From positions 39,121-103,120 of the IMG/VR virus record IMGVR_UViG_3300046011_005443: 64,000 bases of DNA, one strand, 5' to 3'. The translations under genes were made by a program, and so were the position numbers. This DNA is from a virus. Numbering within the stretch: the first letter of the stretch is position 1; each line of letters opens with the position of its first letter. Below, piece after piece: positions 39,916 to 48,917 of this stretch. The notes beneath the pieces are model-generated. The model saw only the letters and a list, made by a program, of their open reading frames with translations, did no database searches and was not told the DNA's origin.

Positions 39916-40592
39916 TTCCAATTTTTATTGGGTATGATCCCCGAGAAGCCATAGCATACCATGTGTGTTCAAACAGTATTATTAGACATTCTAGTCATCC
40001 AGTGAGTATTAACCCGTTGGCATTGAACATATTAAAAGACTACGAAGAAAAACACACCGACGGTAGTAATCATTTTATCTACAGTCGCTTCCTTGTTCCA
40101 CACTTAATGCAATATAAAGGTTGGGCAATATTCATGGACGGCGATATGTTATTGCGTGACGACATTGAAAAACTATGGGCATTAAGAGATAATTCAAAAG
40201 CAGTTATGGTTGTTAAACACGACTACAAAACTAAAATGTCTGAAAAGTATCTTGGTGCCAAGAACGAAGACTATCCTTGTAAAAATTGGTCTAGTGTGAT
40301 ACTTTGGAACTGTGGGCACCCTGCCAATGCTGTGGTTACTCCGGAGTTTATACAAAATGCCACTGGAGCACAGGTACATAGATTTACATGGCTTACTGAC
40401 GACTTAGTCGGCGAACTTCCAGTAGAATGGAACTGGCTGGATATTGAATACGAGTGGAACCCTCAAGCAAAATTAGTTCACTATACCCTAGGAACACCTT
40501 GCTTCCATGAATTTTCAGACCAGGGTGATTTCTCCAACGAATGGCATAGAGAAAAAATTTACGTAGATTATTGTCTACAGCACGGTCTATGA
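39912..40592 (+). CDS. Glycosyltransferase (GT8-like, GT-A fold)
   Basis: 226 residues from ATG 39912, which overlaps the previous stop. 'IPIFIGYDPREAIAYHVCSN' and 'FIYSRFLVPHLMQYKGWAIF' lead to the metal-binding D-G-D of 'FMDGDMLLRDDIEKLW'. This is the pattern of GT8-like transferases that use Mn and a UDP-sugar. 'NWLDIEYEW' and 'LVHYTLGTPCFHEF' end the catalytic half. Sugar and acceptor unknown. It belongs to the surface-glycan gene run. Confidence 0.75.
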   Translation: MIPIFIGYDPREAIAYHVCSNSIIRHSSHPVSINPLALNILKDYEEKHTDGSNHFIYSRFLVPHLMQYKGWAIFMDGDMLLRDDIEKLWALRDNSKAVMVVKHDYKTKMSEKYLGAKNEDYPCKNWSSVILWNCGHPANAVVTPEFIQNATGAQVHRFTWLTDDLVGELPVEWNWLDIEYEWNPQAKLVHYTLGTPCFHEFSDQGDFSNEWHREKIYVDYCLQHGL

Positions 40593-41383
40593 TCTTTTTA
40601 AGCAAAGACGGCAAAGATCCATATATTAACATGTTTGCACAGGGGTGCAACACTAGAACAACTTCAACTGAAGATTTTAATTACAACGACAGTATTGATC
40701 CTATTGTATTAAGAGGTATACTTAAGAAAAAGTGGATACACCAATGTTGGGAAGATAGTCGTGATTTCTATTATATAGACACGGGATATTTTGGCAATGA
40801 GAGAACTGATTCAAATCCCAATGGTTGGAAAAATTGGCATCGTATAGTAAAGAACAATCTACAACATGGCGAGATCGTGCCAAGAAAAGATGATAGATTT
40901 AAACATTTTAATAAAAAGTTTCAGCCCTGGAAGAAAGATGGAAGAAAGATACTAGTAGCGAAACCAGATGAAAAACCCATGCGATTCTATGACTACAATC
41001 TAGATATTTGGTTAGAACATACAGTAAATGAAATAAAAAAATACACAGATAGACCTGTGGTAGTTAGAGAGCGGGCACCTAAAAGATTAGATAGAACAGT
41101 TAACGATACACTAGAACAGGCCCTCAATGATGATGTATTTGCATTAGTTACATTCAACAGTGTAGCAGCTACAGAAGCTGTATTCCTTGGAATACCTGCA
41201 TTTACTCTAGCACCGGCTAATGCAGCTAGTCCTGTTAGTTTGCAGGATCTATCTAAAATAAACGAACCTTACTATCCCGACCAAGATAAATTATATGCGT
41301 GGGCCTGTCATTTGTCATACGGGCAGTTTCATAATTCAGAATTGAGAAACGGCAAAGCCATGGAGATGTTATTAACATTATGA
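40589..41383 (+). CDS. Putative GT-B-type glycosyltransferase, paralogue 1
   Basis: 264 residues from ATG 40589. 'RDFYYIDTGYFGNE', 'NWHRIVKNNLQH', 'GRKILVAKPDE', 'YDYNLDIWLEHTVNEIKKYT', 'ALVTFNSVAATEAVFLGIPA' and 'WACHLSYGQF' define a family with four more copies downstream. The layout (strand, dimension of the nucleotide-binding half, a conserved N-S-x-A-x-E near the GIPA turn) resembles the nucleotide-binding domain of GT-B glycosyltransferases or capsule polysaccharide-export-like proteins. The acceptor is unknown. Confidence 0.6.
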   Translation: MIFLSKDGKDPYINMFAQGCNTRTTSTEDFNYNDSIDPIVLRGILKKKWIHQCWEDSRDFYYIDTGYFGNERTDSNPNGWKNWHRIVKNNLQHGEIVPRKDDRFKHFNKKFQPWKKDGRKILVAKPDEKPMRFYDYNLDIWLEHTVNEIKKYTDRPVVVRERAPKRLDRTVNDTLEQALNDDVFALVTFNSVAATEAVFLGIPAFTLAPANAASPVSLQDLSKINEPYYPDQDKLYAWACHLSYGQFHNSELRNGKAMEMLLTL

Positions 41384-42150
41384 AAGAACTATCTTTAGAA
41401 GAATCTCTGGTCGTAGGGTCGAATCATTTTTGTACTACGGATATGTCCAACATTGATAACCCTATGGTTGTTCGTGGGGTAACAAGCAAAAGCGAAATAG
41501 TAGAGTGCAAAAAGACGAACAGAGATTTTTATTACATAGATACTGGTTATGTAGGTAATTTTCCAAGTGTAGGAAACAAGTCAGGTAAAAAATGGTGGCA
41601 CCGAATTGTAAAAAATGATCTACAACATATTACCCCTCAATCAGTTCCCGCCGATCGATGGATCAATCTTCTTAACCAAGATCCTAGATTGAGTTGGAAA
41701 GGCTGGAAACCTTTTAATAAAAAGATATTATTGGTATTGCCGAATCCCAAAGCCTGTAGATATTTTGATATTGATTGTGATACATGGATTAAAGAAACTA
41801 CTGAAAAAATAAAAACATATTCTAATTTGCCGATTGAAATCAGGGCGAAAGGATCAAGAAGTGAAAGGGGACATGGATATTCAATTTACGACGCATTTAA
41901 TTCTGGAGTTTACGCCACGGTGTCATTCAACAGCATAGCATCATTGGAAAGTGTGCTATACGGCATCCCGGCATTTGTTTCGGTGCCTTGCGCAGCCAGC
42001 ACTCTGGCATCTACCGATCTATCCACACTCGGAAATCCATTCAAACCTTCGACAGAAAATATAACCGAAATGTGTAAGACCTTGGCGTATGGCCAGTTCA
42101 CCCAAGAAGAAATTACCAACGGTACAGCCTGGAAAATATTAAATCAATGA
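41380..42150 (+). CDS. Putative GT-B-type glycosyltransferase, paralogue 2
   Basis: 256 residues, overlapping the previous gene by four bases. It shares with paralogue 1 'NRDFYYIDTGYVGN', 'WWHRIVKNDLQH', 'KKILLVLPNPKA', 'YFDIDCDTWIKETTEKIKTY', 'ATVSFNSIASLESVLYGIPA' and 'LAYGQFTQEEITNGTAW'. It is the closest copy to paralogue 1 and probably arose by tandem duplication. The N-terminal 25 residues are unique. Catalytic role inferred from family only. Confidence 0.6.
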   Translation: MKELSLEESLVVGSNHFCTTDMSNIDNPMVVRGVTSKSEIVECKKTNRDFYYIDTGYVGNFPSVGNKSGKKWWHRIVKNDLQHITPQSVPADRWINLLNQDPRLSWKGWKPFNKKILLVLPNPKACRYFDIDCDTWIKETTEKIKTYSNLPIEIRAKGSRSERGHGYSIYDAFNSGVYATVSFNSIASLESVLYGIPAFVSVPCAASTLASTDLSTLGNPFKPSTENITEMCKTLAYGQFTQEEITNGTAWKILNQ

Positions 42151-43241
42151 AATTACTAGTAAACGACAAAGAACTTGCACACTATCTTATCAGTCTGATA
42201 GATTTAAAAGATCATTGCGCACACATTGAGTTAGATGAGCGTAAAACTGCAGAAGCTATACACTTTATCATCGAAAAAAGAGATCATCATAAATTTGATA
42301 TTGAAAAATTCCGTGATAAGTTTAAAGAAAAACTATGGCGGGGAGTCTCTGCGGATGCTATAGAATGGCGCAGTAAAGTCAACACAGTTTTAGAAAATTA
42401 CAGAAAAAATTATTTCGGCCAAATACACAAAAAGGCTGAATACGTGATAGAAAAATTAGGTGCTGAAAATATCATTGACGCCTATATGAATAGTGATCAA
42501 CAATATTTTATCAAAACCGTTGGACTACAAATTGATCCCACAGCAACTATGATTCGTCGCAGAGATTTCTTGAACAGCGCAGAAGACTGTCTATTACGAA
42601 ACACAGTAGGCAATGAAAATATCATTGTAGATAAAATTGATAATCATCTTCCGTTCTGGTTCATAGATAGCGGGTATACTAATTTTGTTGAATCTAATAA
42701 AAAATGGCATAGGCTTACAAGAAATCACCTGCATTTTAATAATCAATTTGTTGCACCTGCAGATAGATTGAAAAATTTCACAGAATTTCCTAGACCTTGG
42801 CGTAACACTGGCAAAAAAATATTAGTGGTAGAGCCCGGCGAGTTTGCAGCCAGCATCATGCATGTAGATGTGGAATCTTGGACCAAACAAATCGTCGATG
42901 AACTGAAAAAACACACAGATAGACCTATAGAAATTAGATCTAAAACTAATAAGAAAACACGCACTAGTCTTTATCAAACACTGCTAGATGGAGACTACTA
43001 TTGCACGGTTAGTATCAATTCAAACAGTGCTGTGGAATCTATCTGGGCAGGCATTCCTGCTATCACTCTTGACAAACATGTTAGTAACTCTGTTACTAGA
43101 AATAATCTAGCACAGATCAATGATTTATATTATGGCCCGCTTGGCGATTGGCTAGCATGGCTTAGTTATTGTCAGTTTACCTACAATGAACTCATGGACG
43201 GAACTGCATACAATATAGTAAAGGAATATCACAGTGTCTAA
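42147..43241 (+). CDS. Putative GT-B-type glycosyltransferase, paralogue 3 with N-terminal extension
   Basis: 364 residues, four-base overlap upstream. Residues 1-140 are an added charged, helical domain ('LIDLKDHCAHIELDERKTAE') absent from the other copies. The conserved part begins at 'LPFWFIDSGYTNF' and continues 'KWHRLTRNHLHF', 'GKKILVVEPGEF', 'VDVESWTKQIVDELKKHT', 'CTVSINSNSAVESIWAGIPA' and 'WLSYCQFTYNELMDGTAY'. The extension could be an acceptor- or partner-binding module. Confidence 0.6.
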   Translation: MKLLVNDKELAHYLISLIDLKDHCAHIELDERKTAEAIHFIIEKRDHHKFDIEKFRDKFKEKLWRGVSADAIEWRSKVNTVLENYRKNYFGQIHKKAEYVIEKLGAENIIDAYMNSDQQYFIKTVGLQIDPTATMIRRRDFLNSAEDCLLRNTVGNENIIVDKIDNHLPFWFIDSGYTNFVESNKKWHRLTRNHLHFNNQFVAPADRLKNFTEFPRPWRNTGKKILVVEPGEFAASIMHVDVESWTKQIVDELKKHTDRPIEIRSKTNKKTRTSLYQTLLDGDYYCTVSINSNSAVESIWAGIPAITLDKHVSNSVTRNNLAQINDLYYGPLGDWLAWLSYCQFTYNELMDGTAYNIVKEYHSV

Positions 43242-44160
43242 CATCACCGCTGTGGCCTATTATGGTGGAATCCCGCCTACAAACAAGAATCCAGAAAAAC
43301 CTTTGATCTTGGATAATTTTTTGCAGGGAGTGAAATCGTCCGGGGATCATGCCATTGCACACACTGGGATGAATGCTGTGCCTTGTGATGTAGCATTGAT
43401 ACAGGGGTTTGTTCACGAACATGGTAAATCGGCTCCTCATCTTCAATTGAGACAAGATGCCGTTGCATTGCAGAAAGAAAACAATCGGAGAAGTTTAATC
43501 GTAGACAGCAATTTGTTTTTATATGCTGATCCGAATAATACCAAAACCTATCTGAGATACAGTTTTGATGGAGTTTTTCCTACTACTGGATTTTACTTTG
43601 ATCGAGATATCGATCCTGGACGTTGGCAAAAAATTAGTCACGATTTACGCATAAGTTTGCAGCCTTGGAGAACACAGGGAGAGCACATATTGATTTGCCT
43701 ACAGCGACACGGTGGGTGGAGCATGGGTGGGCTAGATGTTCAGACATGGTTAGATCAAACTATTGCACAAATTAGACAGCATAGTAGAAAACGTCAGATT
43801 GTTGTTCGAACACACCCCGGAGATAAAAAAATTAAATCAATTTTAAAAATTTACGGCAAAGGTGTACGATTAAGTGTTAATGAAAGATTAGTCGACGATT
43901 TAAGAGGTGCATGGGCCACAGTAGTATACAACAGTAGTCCAAGCGTGGCTAGTATTATTGAAGGAGTTCCGGCATTTCTTACAGATCATAATCCACAGCG
44001 TAGTCAAAGTTACCAAGTAGCGAATACAGATTTAAGTCGATTAGAAAATCCCGAGATGCCCGAGAGAAAATCATGGATTGAACAGATATCTATGTGCCAT
44101 TGGAATTTTAATGAACTTCGATCCGGAGAAGCTTGGCAATTTTTCAAACAGTATCTCTAA
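43234..44160 (+). CDS. Putative GT-B-type glycosyltransferase, paralogue 4
   Basis: 308 residues from GTG 43234 with AAGGAA upstream, overlapping paralogue 3. It has an N-terminal half ('MSNITAVAYYGGIPPTNKNP') not seen in copies 1-3 that may form the first Rossmann-like domain of a complete GT-B. The shared part reads 'HILICLQRHGGWSM', 'LDVQTWLDQTIAQIRQHS', 'RQIVVRTHPGD', 'ATVVYNSSPSVASIIEGVPA' and 'SMCHWNFNELRSGEAW'. It ends against the convergent gene at 44157 with a four-base overlap of stops. Confidence 0.6.
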   Translation: MSNITAVAYYGGIPPTNKNPEKPLILDNFLQGVKSSGDHAIAHTGMNAVPCDVALIQGFVHEHGKSAPHLQLRQDAVALQKENNRRSLIVDSNLFLYADPNNTKTYLRYSFDGVFPTTGFYFDRDIDPGRWQKISHDLRISLQPWRTQGEHILICLQRHGGWSMGGLDVQTWLDQTIAQIRQHSRKRQIVVRTHPGDKKIKSILKIYGKGVRLSVNERLVDDLRGAWATVVYNSSPSVASIIEGVPAFLTDHNPQRSQSYQVANTDLSRLENPEMPERKSWIEQISMCHWNFNELRSGEAWQFFKQYL

Positions 44161-44990
44161 CGCCAATACGCTTCTGTTCTTTGAACTTTTAGATCTTCAG
44201 GTTTACTACGACCTAATTTCTTTCTACCACCCTTGAGGTGATCCAGCCATGCGCCCCATTGGCTATTAATTAATGGGTGTCCTTCGCCCGACGTCATTCC
44301 TGGTGCTGGACGTAGGTCATGCAAGTGTGCTGCCCAATCTAGTTGTCGCATCTGCGGAAATTTTACTCGTACCGCATCAAACACAAAACTGTCATGCCAC
44401 TCAGCTAACTGAAAAATTCCTTGTTCGGCTTGATCATAGACTCTTTGAAATTCTTTGAGAAAAAGTTGAATGTTAGGCGATCGTAGATTCATTGCATACA
44501 AACCACACTCTGAATATTTGCCCCTTCGACCCAGATAGCACAGCTCACTATCAGTGGGAATCATCTTGTATAGATCGGTCATGGTGATAGGACTGTGGCA
44601 AATAGTATCTGCATCCATCCATATTAAAATATCCGCATCTGTTTCTTTGACACAATCAAATATGGCATAAACTTTATGTGCAAATCTCACAGCATGCCAT
44701 TTGAATCCTTTGCCTGAATCTTTTCTTAGAGATCTCACAGGATCCGCCGACACATCGCCGTTGGCCTTAGGCACATCTTTCCATGTGTTTTTAAAAGTCA
44801 TTAGTTCTGCAACTTCTTCTAGACGTTTCAGTGTGACACGACTGTGATCACGGATCGCAGGGTTGCACTTTTCGGGATATAAATGAAGTATGACCTCAGT
44901 AGGCCAGTTCTCGCAGAAGGTGTTGATCATACGCTGTGCATATTTGTTAAGTCCGTCTTCGTGAAAGGTTGTTACTACTGCTATTTTCAT
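44157..44990 (-). CDS. Glycosyltransferase with DxD motif
   Basis: 277 residues from ATG 44990, which overlaps the upstream stop; a longer in-frame start at 45041 is inside the upstream gene. 'MKIAVVTTFHEDGLNKYAQR' opens a GT-A-like domain and 'DADILIWMDADTICHSPITM' holds the D-A-D metal site. 'CYLGRRGKYSECGLYAMNLR' and 'FQLAEWHDSFVFDAVR' follow the GT-A order. The sugar donor is unknown. It is the only glycosyltransferase on the minus strand in this run. Confidence 0.75.
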   Translation of the reverse strand: MKIAVVTTFHEDGLNKYAQRMINTFCENWPTEVILHLYPEKCNPAIRDHSRVTLKRLEEVAELMTFKNTWKDVPKANGDVSADPVRSLRKDSGKGFKWHAVRFAHKVYAIFDCVKETDADILIWMDADTICHSPITMTDLYKMIPTDSELCYLGRRGKYSECGLYAMNLRSPNIQLFLKEFQRVYDQAEQGIFQLAEWHDSFVFDAVRVKFPQMRQLDWAAHLHDLRPAPGMTSGEGHPLINSQWGAWLDHLKGGRKKLGRSKPEDLKVQRTEAYWR

Positions 44991-45385
44991 TGTTGTTTTT
45001 CCCATACGTGAAATGCTCCTTGGAGACTGGTGCATCGCCACCCTGAATCGTATAACGGCGTTGATAGATCCCTAGGCAAAGCGTCGCCGCCTTCAATGAA
45101 TATCAACGAATTATTTTTCTTCCAAAATGTTTGCAGACTTTCTAATTTAGAGATGTGTTTGATGTCAAAAAATACTGCCCTGACATTTACAATGCTATCT
45201 AATCTGTCAATGCTTTGTCTATAAATGAGATTTTTTGCTTTTAGTTCTGTGTTGTCTTCGTTCACAACAAAAATTGTTGAATATAAGTCTAACAGTTGTT
45301 CTAATTGACCAAATGCGGCACCAATTACCAACGCATTGTCTGCGTTTTTTGACAATTTACTCAGTCTTTTTTTAATCTTATTCAT
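44987..45385 (-). CDS. Small Rossmann-like protein, possible methyltransferase remnant
   Basis: 132 residues. After a basic start (NKIKKRLSKLSKN), 'ALVIGAAFGQLEQLLDLYST'-IFVVNED resembles a SAM-binding G-x-G strand-loop-helix and an acidic strand-2 end. 'NVRAVFFDIKHI' and 'SLIFIEGGDALPRDLS' could be strands 4 and 5. The usual methyltransferase C-terminal strands are short or absent. Co-transcribed with the glycosyltransferase gene downstream (ATGA overlap). Confidence 0.5.
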   Translation of the reverse strand: MNKIKKRLSKLSKNADNALVIGAAFGQLEQLLDLYSTIFVVNEDNTELKAKNLIYRQSIDRLDSIVNVRAVFFDIKHISKLESLQTFWKKNNSLIFIEGGDALPRDLSTPLYDSGWRCTSLQGAFHVWEKQQ

Positions 45386-45389
45386 GATC

Positions 45390-45397
45390 TATAAATA
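45390..45397 (+). promoter_or_regulatory. Exact T4-type late promoter element (rightward)
   Basis: TATAAATA, identical to the T4 consensus, 38 bases before the ATG at 45436. It faces a leftward GATAAATA at 45422-45429, so the two divergent transcripts would overlap. Confidence 0.65.
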
Positions 45398-45421
45398 TAT
45401 GGCAGTATTAACTACGTAGAT

Positions 45422-45429
45422 TATTTATC
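45422..45429 (-). promoter_or_regulatory. Late promoter element (leftward)
   Basis: The complement is GATAAATA, 36 bases before the ATG of the minus-strand gene at 45385. Confidence 0.5.
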
Positions 45430-45435
45430 AACATT

Positions 45436-46260
45436 ATGCGCTTCAAATTATATCGAGAATACGGTGCGTTAAACAGTCCTCCTGTGTTTGACGCTCTAGA
45501 ACAAGGTTTAAAACAACTAGGGCATACCATTGTGCATGACAACGAAGACGTGTCTGTGATTTGGTCTGTGCTATGGGCCGGTAGAATGCGTTCAAATAAA
45601 ACAATCTACGAACAGTGTCGACAATCAGGCAAATCTGTGATGATCATAGAAGTAGGAAATCTGAAAAGAGGCGAAACTTGGCGCATCAGTCTCGACCATA
45701 TCAACAATCTTGGCAGATTCGGCAACGATATCAATCTCGATCCAACTAGACCTGAAAAATTAGGTGTTAAATTGCAGCCAATTGCCACCACACGTCGTGG
45801 CGAAATATTAATAGCCTGCCAACATCAAGAAAGTCTACAATGGCAAGGAATGCCTGCCATGAAAGACTGGGTAGCAGACACCATTGGAAAAATAAAACAA
45901 CATACTCATAGAAGAATCCGTGTGAGATATCATCCTCGGTCAGCATTTCCGTTCAAGCAATCTGGGGTGGAGGTAGAAAGACCCGTGCTTATACCCGATA
46001 CCTATGACAGTTTTGATATTTTTTACAATTATCATTGCGTGATCAACCATAACAGCGGACCAGCTATTCAAGCAGCCATAAATGGTGTTCCTATAATGTG
46101 TGATTCGTCTAGTCTAGCTGCAGATCTCAGCATCAAATGGTCAGAATTAGACAGTCCCTATGTGCCAGACAGAACTGAATGGTTTTTAAAACTATGTCAC
46201 ACCGAGTGGACCGTGGACGAAATACGTCAAGGCATACCAATTTCTAGATTATTCAGTTGA
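45436..46260 (+). CDS. Putative GT-B-type glycosyltransferase, paralogue 5
   Basis: 274 residues. An N-terminal half ('MRFKLYREYGALNSPPVFDA'-LEQGL, 'VSVIWSVLWAGRM') resembles the first domain of GT-B enzymes. The second matches the other four copies: 'GEILIACQHQES', 'MKDWVADTIGKIKQHT', 'RRIRVRYHPRSAF', 'CVINHNSGPAIQAAINGVPI' and 'KLCHTEWTVDEIRQG'. 'VRYHPR' and 'NHNSGPA' are typical donor-binding positions. It is separated from the others by the minus-strand pair. Its stop codon lies within the -35 box of the following promoter. Confidence 0.6.
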   Translation: MRFKLYREYGALNSPPVFDALEQGLKQLGHTIVHDNEDVSVIWSVLWAGRMRSNKTIYEQCRQSGKSVMIIEVGNLKRGETWRISLDHINNLGRFGNDINLDPTRPEKLGVKLQPIATTRRGEILIACQHQESLQWQGMPAMKDWVADTIGKIKQHTHRRIRVRYHPRSAFPFKQSGVEVERPVLIPDTYDSFDIFYNYHCVINHNSGPAIQAAINGVPIMCDSSSLAADLSIKWSELDSPYVPDRTEWFLKLCHTEWTVDEIRQGIPISRLFS

Positions 46261-46285
46261 CAACCAGAAATCAAGGCTGTATACT
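46257..46285 (+). promoter_or_regulatory. Consensus sigma-70 promoter, leaderless geometry
   Basis: TTGACA (46257-46262, containing the upstream gene's stop), exactly 17 bases, TATACT (46280-46285), then six bases to ATG 46292. The start codon is at the expected +1. Confidence 0.85.
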
Positions 46286-46291
46286 TGAATA

Positions 46292-47476
46292 ATGTTACCA
46301 TCAGAATTTGCCGAAGACATATTTGTTGAGTTTTATAAACTTGTTGCTCAACAAAAAATCTCCATACAAGGTCAAGATTTTTCACCCATCTCAAGTTTTC
46401 ATGAAAAAATTATCAACAGCGGTGAGCTGACCAAAAATCAGGCGAATTTTCTCATAAAATTATTGGAAAAATACAAGATTGTATCTGCTCAGGCAGGTTT
46501 TGATTATAGGTCGCAACTACAAGATCTCAAATGGCGCAAGCCGTTTAGAGTGTTGGATCTCAGTAAAAAAATATATGTAGAACTGCGTGAAAACAAACTG
46601 GAAATTTGTCTAAAATTTCCGTATCAGCTGAAAAAAGAATTTGAAGATGAGATTGAACGTCGAGAAACTCTTTACGCTTACAGCTTTTGGGATCCCGATG
46701 ATAAGGTAAGACGCTTAGATTTGTATCAGTATAACTTAATCACATTATATGAATTTGTCTGTAAGCATAATTTTGAAATTGACGATACTTTTATGAACGT
46801 GTTGTCGGATGTAGAAGAAATTTGGCAAAATTCTGAGGATGCTACACCTTACAGCGAAGTTGATATAAATGGCGTTCAATTGAAAAACGCCAGTGACGAA
46901 ACAGCGGAGTGGTGGCAAAGTAATAAAACTAGTAACATCAGCAAAGATTTGTTATTAGCTAAAAGTATGGGGTTTTTATACCAAGAAAAACCACATACTT
47001 TAGTGGAAAAAATCGCAGCCAGCCAAGAAAACAGCTTCTGGTTGAAAACCAATCAAGATTTTTTTGAGTTATCTAAATCTTTTTCCGGACAAATATGTAT
47101 ATTGCTAGATCGAAGCAGCGCCACATTGCCGTGGCTGCAAAGTTTTGTAGCCGATGCTGAAAAAAGTGGAGTTGATCGTGAAGAAATCAAGGTGTGTTTT
47201 AGAGAAAACAAAGAATCCACTACTGGGCTGAATGACTGGATCAAGGTTGCAGGAGTTGGCGGCAAAGTCGAAACTGGTAGGATATTAATTTTTGAATCAA
47301 AGCCGGCTAAGTGGTTGTTTAAGACAAGCAATGATGTTACACTAGTAGTAACAAATAACATTTTCCCACCAACAAATACCATGGCACGGGATTGGTTTAT
47401 GTGTCATCCCTGTGTGATATATCTTGGTGATACTAGACCAACAGAAACCAAAGGACAAAAAATTGTTGAACTGTAA
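46292..47476 (+). CDS. Unknown protein upstream of UvsW
   Basis: 394 residues with a perfect -35 and a start codon at the predicted +1. Mostly helical in residues 1-230, then a beta-alpha part ('GQICILLDRSSATLPWLQSF', 'KVETGRILIFES', 'DVTLVVTNNIFPPTNTMARD'). 'MCHPCVIYLGDTRP' is near the end. No catalytic motif is clear. T4-like marine phages often carry an unnamed gene at this site, so a role in replication or recombination with UvsW is possible. It overlaps UvsW's likely start by 11 bases. Confidence 0.65.
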   Translation: MLPSEFAEDIFVEFYKLVAQQKISIQGQDFSPISSFHEKIINSGELTKNQANFLIKLLEKYKIVSAQAGFDYRSQLQDLKWRKPFRVLDLSKKIYVELRENKLEICLKFPYQLKKEFEDEIERRETLYAYSFWDPDDKVRRLDLYQYNLITLYEFVCKHNFEIDDTFMNVLSDVEEIWQNSEDATPYSEVDINGVQLKNASDETAEWWQSNKTSNISKDLLLAKSMGFLYQEKPHTLVEKIAASQENSFWLKTNQDFFELSKSFSGQICILLDRSSATLPWLQSFVADAEKSGVDREEIKVCFRENKESTTGLNDWIKVAGVGGKVETGRILIFESKPAKWLFKTSNDVTLVVTNNIFPPTNTMARDWFMCHPCVIYLGDTRPTETKGQKIVEL

Positions 47477-48917
47477 GTTAACAATCAAAGACGAAGTAAA
47501 CATCAAGGTAGAAGGGCTACGAGTTGAAACACGACGGAAAATTGTCAATAAATTAAAGTTCGATTTACCTTATGCCCGACACATGCCGGCCTATAAACTA
47601 GGACGTTGGGACGGAACTAAAACTTATTTTAACATTGGCGGCAGTGGATATCTTGCACACCTTGATGTGATTCTAGCAGTAATTGATGATGAAGGTTATG
47701 ACATCGAAGTCGAAGATCTTAGACCGCATCAGGAATTAAAATTTGCTGCTATCGATGAAAATTACTGGGCCGACAAAGGCAAAGTCTGGCCCAAAGGACA
47801 TCAACAGGCAGGAGAACCTATTGTTCTAAGAGACTATCAGTATGAGGTAATCAACAAGTTTTTAGAGAATCCTCAGGCCTTGCAAGAAGTAGCCACTGGT
47901 GCTGGAAAAACAATTACCACAGCAACTTTAAGCCATCTATGCGAACCTTATGGTCGCACAATGGTAGTTGTTCCTAATAAATCGTTGGTGGTTCAAACTG
48001 AAGAAGATTACAAGAACCTAGGCCTGGATGTTGGTGTTTACTTCGGAGATAGAAAAGAATTAGGTAAGACACATACCATATGCACCTGGCAAAGTTTGAA
48101 TGTGTTAGACAAGAAAAGCTATGACAACGACACCATGACATTGGCAGAATTCTGTGAAGGAGTCTGCGCGATCATTGTTGACGAAGTGCATCAAGCCAAG
48201 GCAGAAGTATTGACCAAACTACTGACACAAAACTTTCGTAACTGTGCCATACGCTGGGGACTCACCGGAACTGTGCCTAAAGAACAGTGGGAGTTTCAAG
48301 GTATATTGGCCAGTATAGGTCCTGTGATAAATCAAGTATCTGCGTATGATTTACAGGAAAAAGGTGTGTTAGCACAATTGAATATCAATGTGTTACAGAC
48401 CACAGATGTGCAGGTGTTTAATTCATTCCAGGACGAATACTCATTTCTTGTCACAGACGATAATCGGCTACAATGGATCGCCGGTAAGATCACTGCGTTA
48501 TCTGCTACCGGTAATACTCTGGTGTTAATTAACAGAATCGATACAGGAAAAAAATTAATTGACTTAATACCAGAGGCAGTGTTTGTCAGCGGCGGTATGA
48601 AACTCGATGATCGCAAGGAAGAATATGATGAAATTAAAACAAGTGATGGCAAGATTATTTTGGCGACTTATGGTGTGGCCGCTGTGGGTATTAATATTCC
48701 ACGTATTTTTAATTTGGTTCTTCTTGAACCCGGAAAGAGCTTTGTCCGTGTTATACAAAGCATTGGGCGAGGCATTAGAAAAGCAGAAGACAAAGATCAC
48801 GTAGAGATCTGGGATATTACCAGCACCTGCAAATATGCCAAGCGGCACCTAACAGAAAGAAAAAAGTTTTATAAAGAGGCCAAATACCCCTTTACCATTA
48901 CCAAGGTTAATATATGA
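47466..48917 (+). CDS. uvsW: RNA-DNA and DNA helicase UvsW
   Basis: 483 residues if begun at TTG 47466 (giving MNCKLTIKDEVN, like the N-termini of cyanophage UvsW); another TTG at 47424 is less likely. Walker A 'ATGAGKT' near residue 143, motif II 'VDEVHQ' near 238, motif III 'GLTGTVPK', and motif VI 'QSIGRGIRKAED' near 430 define a superfamily 2 helicase. T4 UvsW unwinds R-loops and drives branch migration, switching replication from origin to recombination mode. Start choice uncertain. Confidence 0.9.
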   Translation: MNCKLTIKDEVNIKVEGLRVETRRKIVNKLKFDLPYARHMPAYKLGRWDGTKTYFNIGGSGYLAHLDVILAVIDDEGYDIEVEDLRPHQELKFAAIDENYWADKGKVWPKGHQQAGEPIVLRDYQYEVINKFLENPQALQEVATGAGKTITTATLSHLCEPYGRTMVVVPNKSLVVQTEEDYKNLGLDVGVYFGDRKELGKTHTICTWQSLNVLDKKSYDNDTMTLAEFCEGVCAIIVDEVHQAKAEVLTKLLTQNFRNCAIRWGLTGTVPKEQWEFQGILASIGPVINQVSAYDLQEKGVLAQLNINVLQTTDVQVFNSFQDEYSFLVTDDNRLQWIAGKITALSATGNTLVLINRIDTGKKLIDLIPEAVFVSGGMKLDDRKEEYDEIKTSDGKIILATYGVAAVGINIPRIFNLVLLEPGKSFVRVIQSIGRGIRKAEDKDHVEIWDITSTCKYAKRHLTERKKFYKEAKYPFTITKVNI

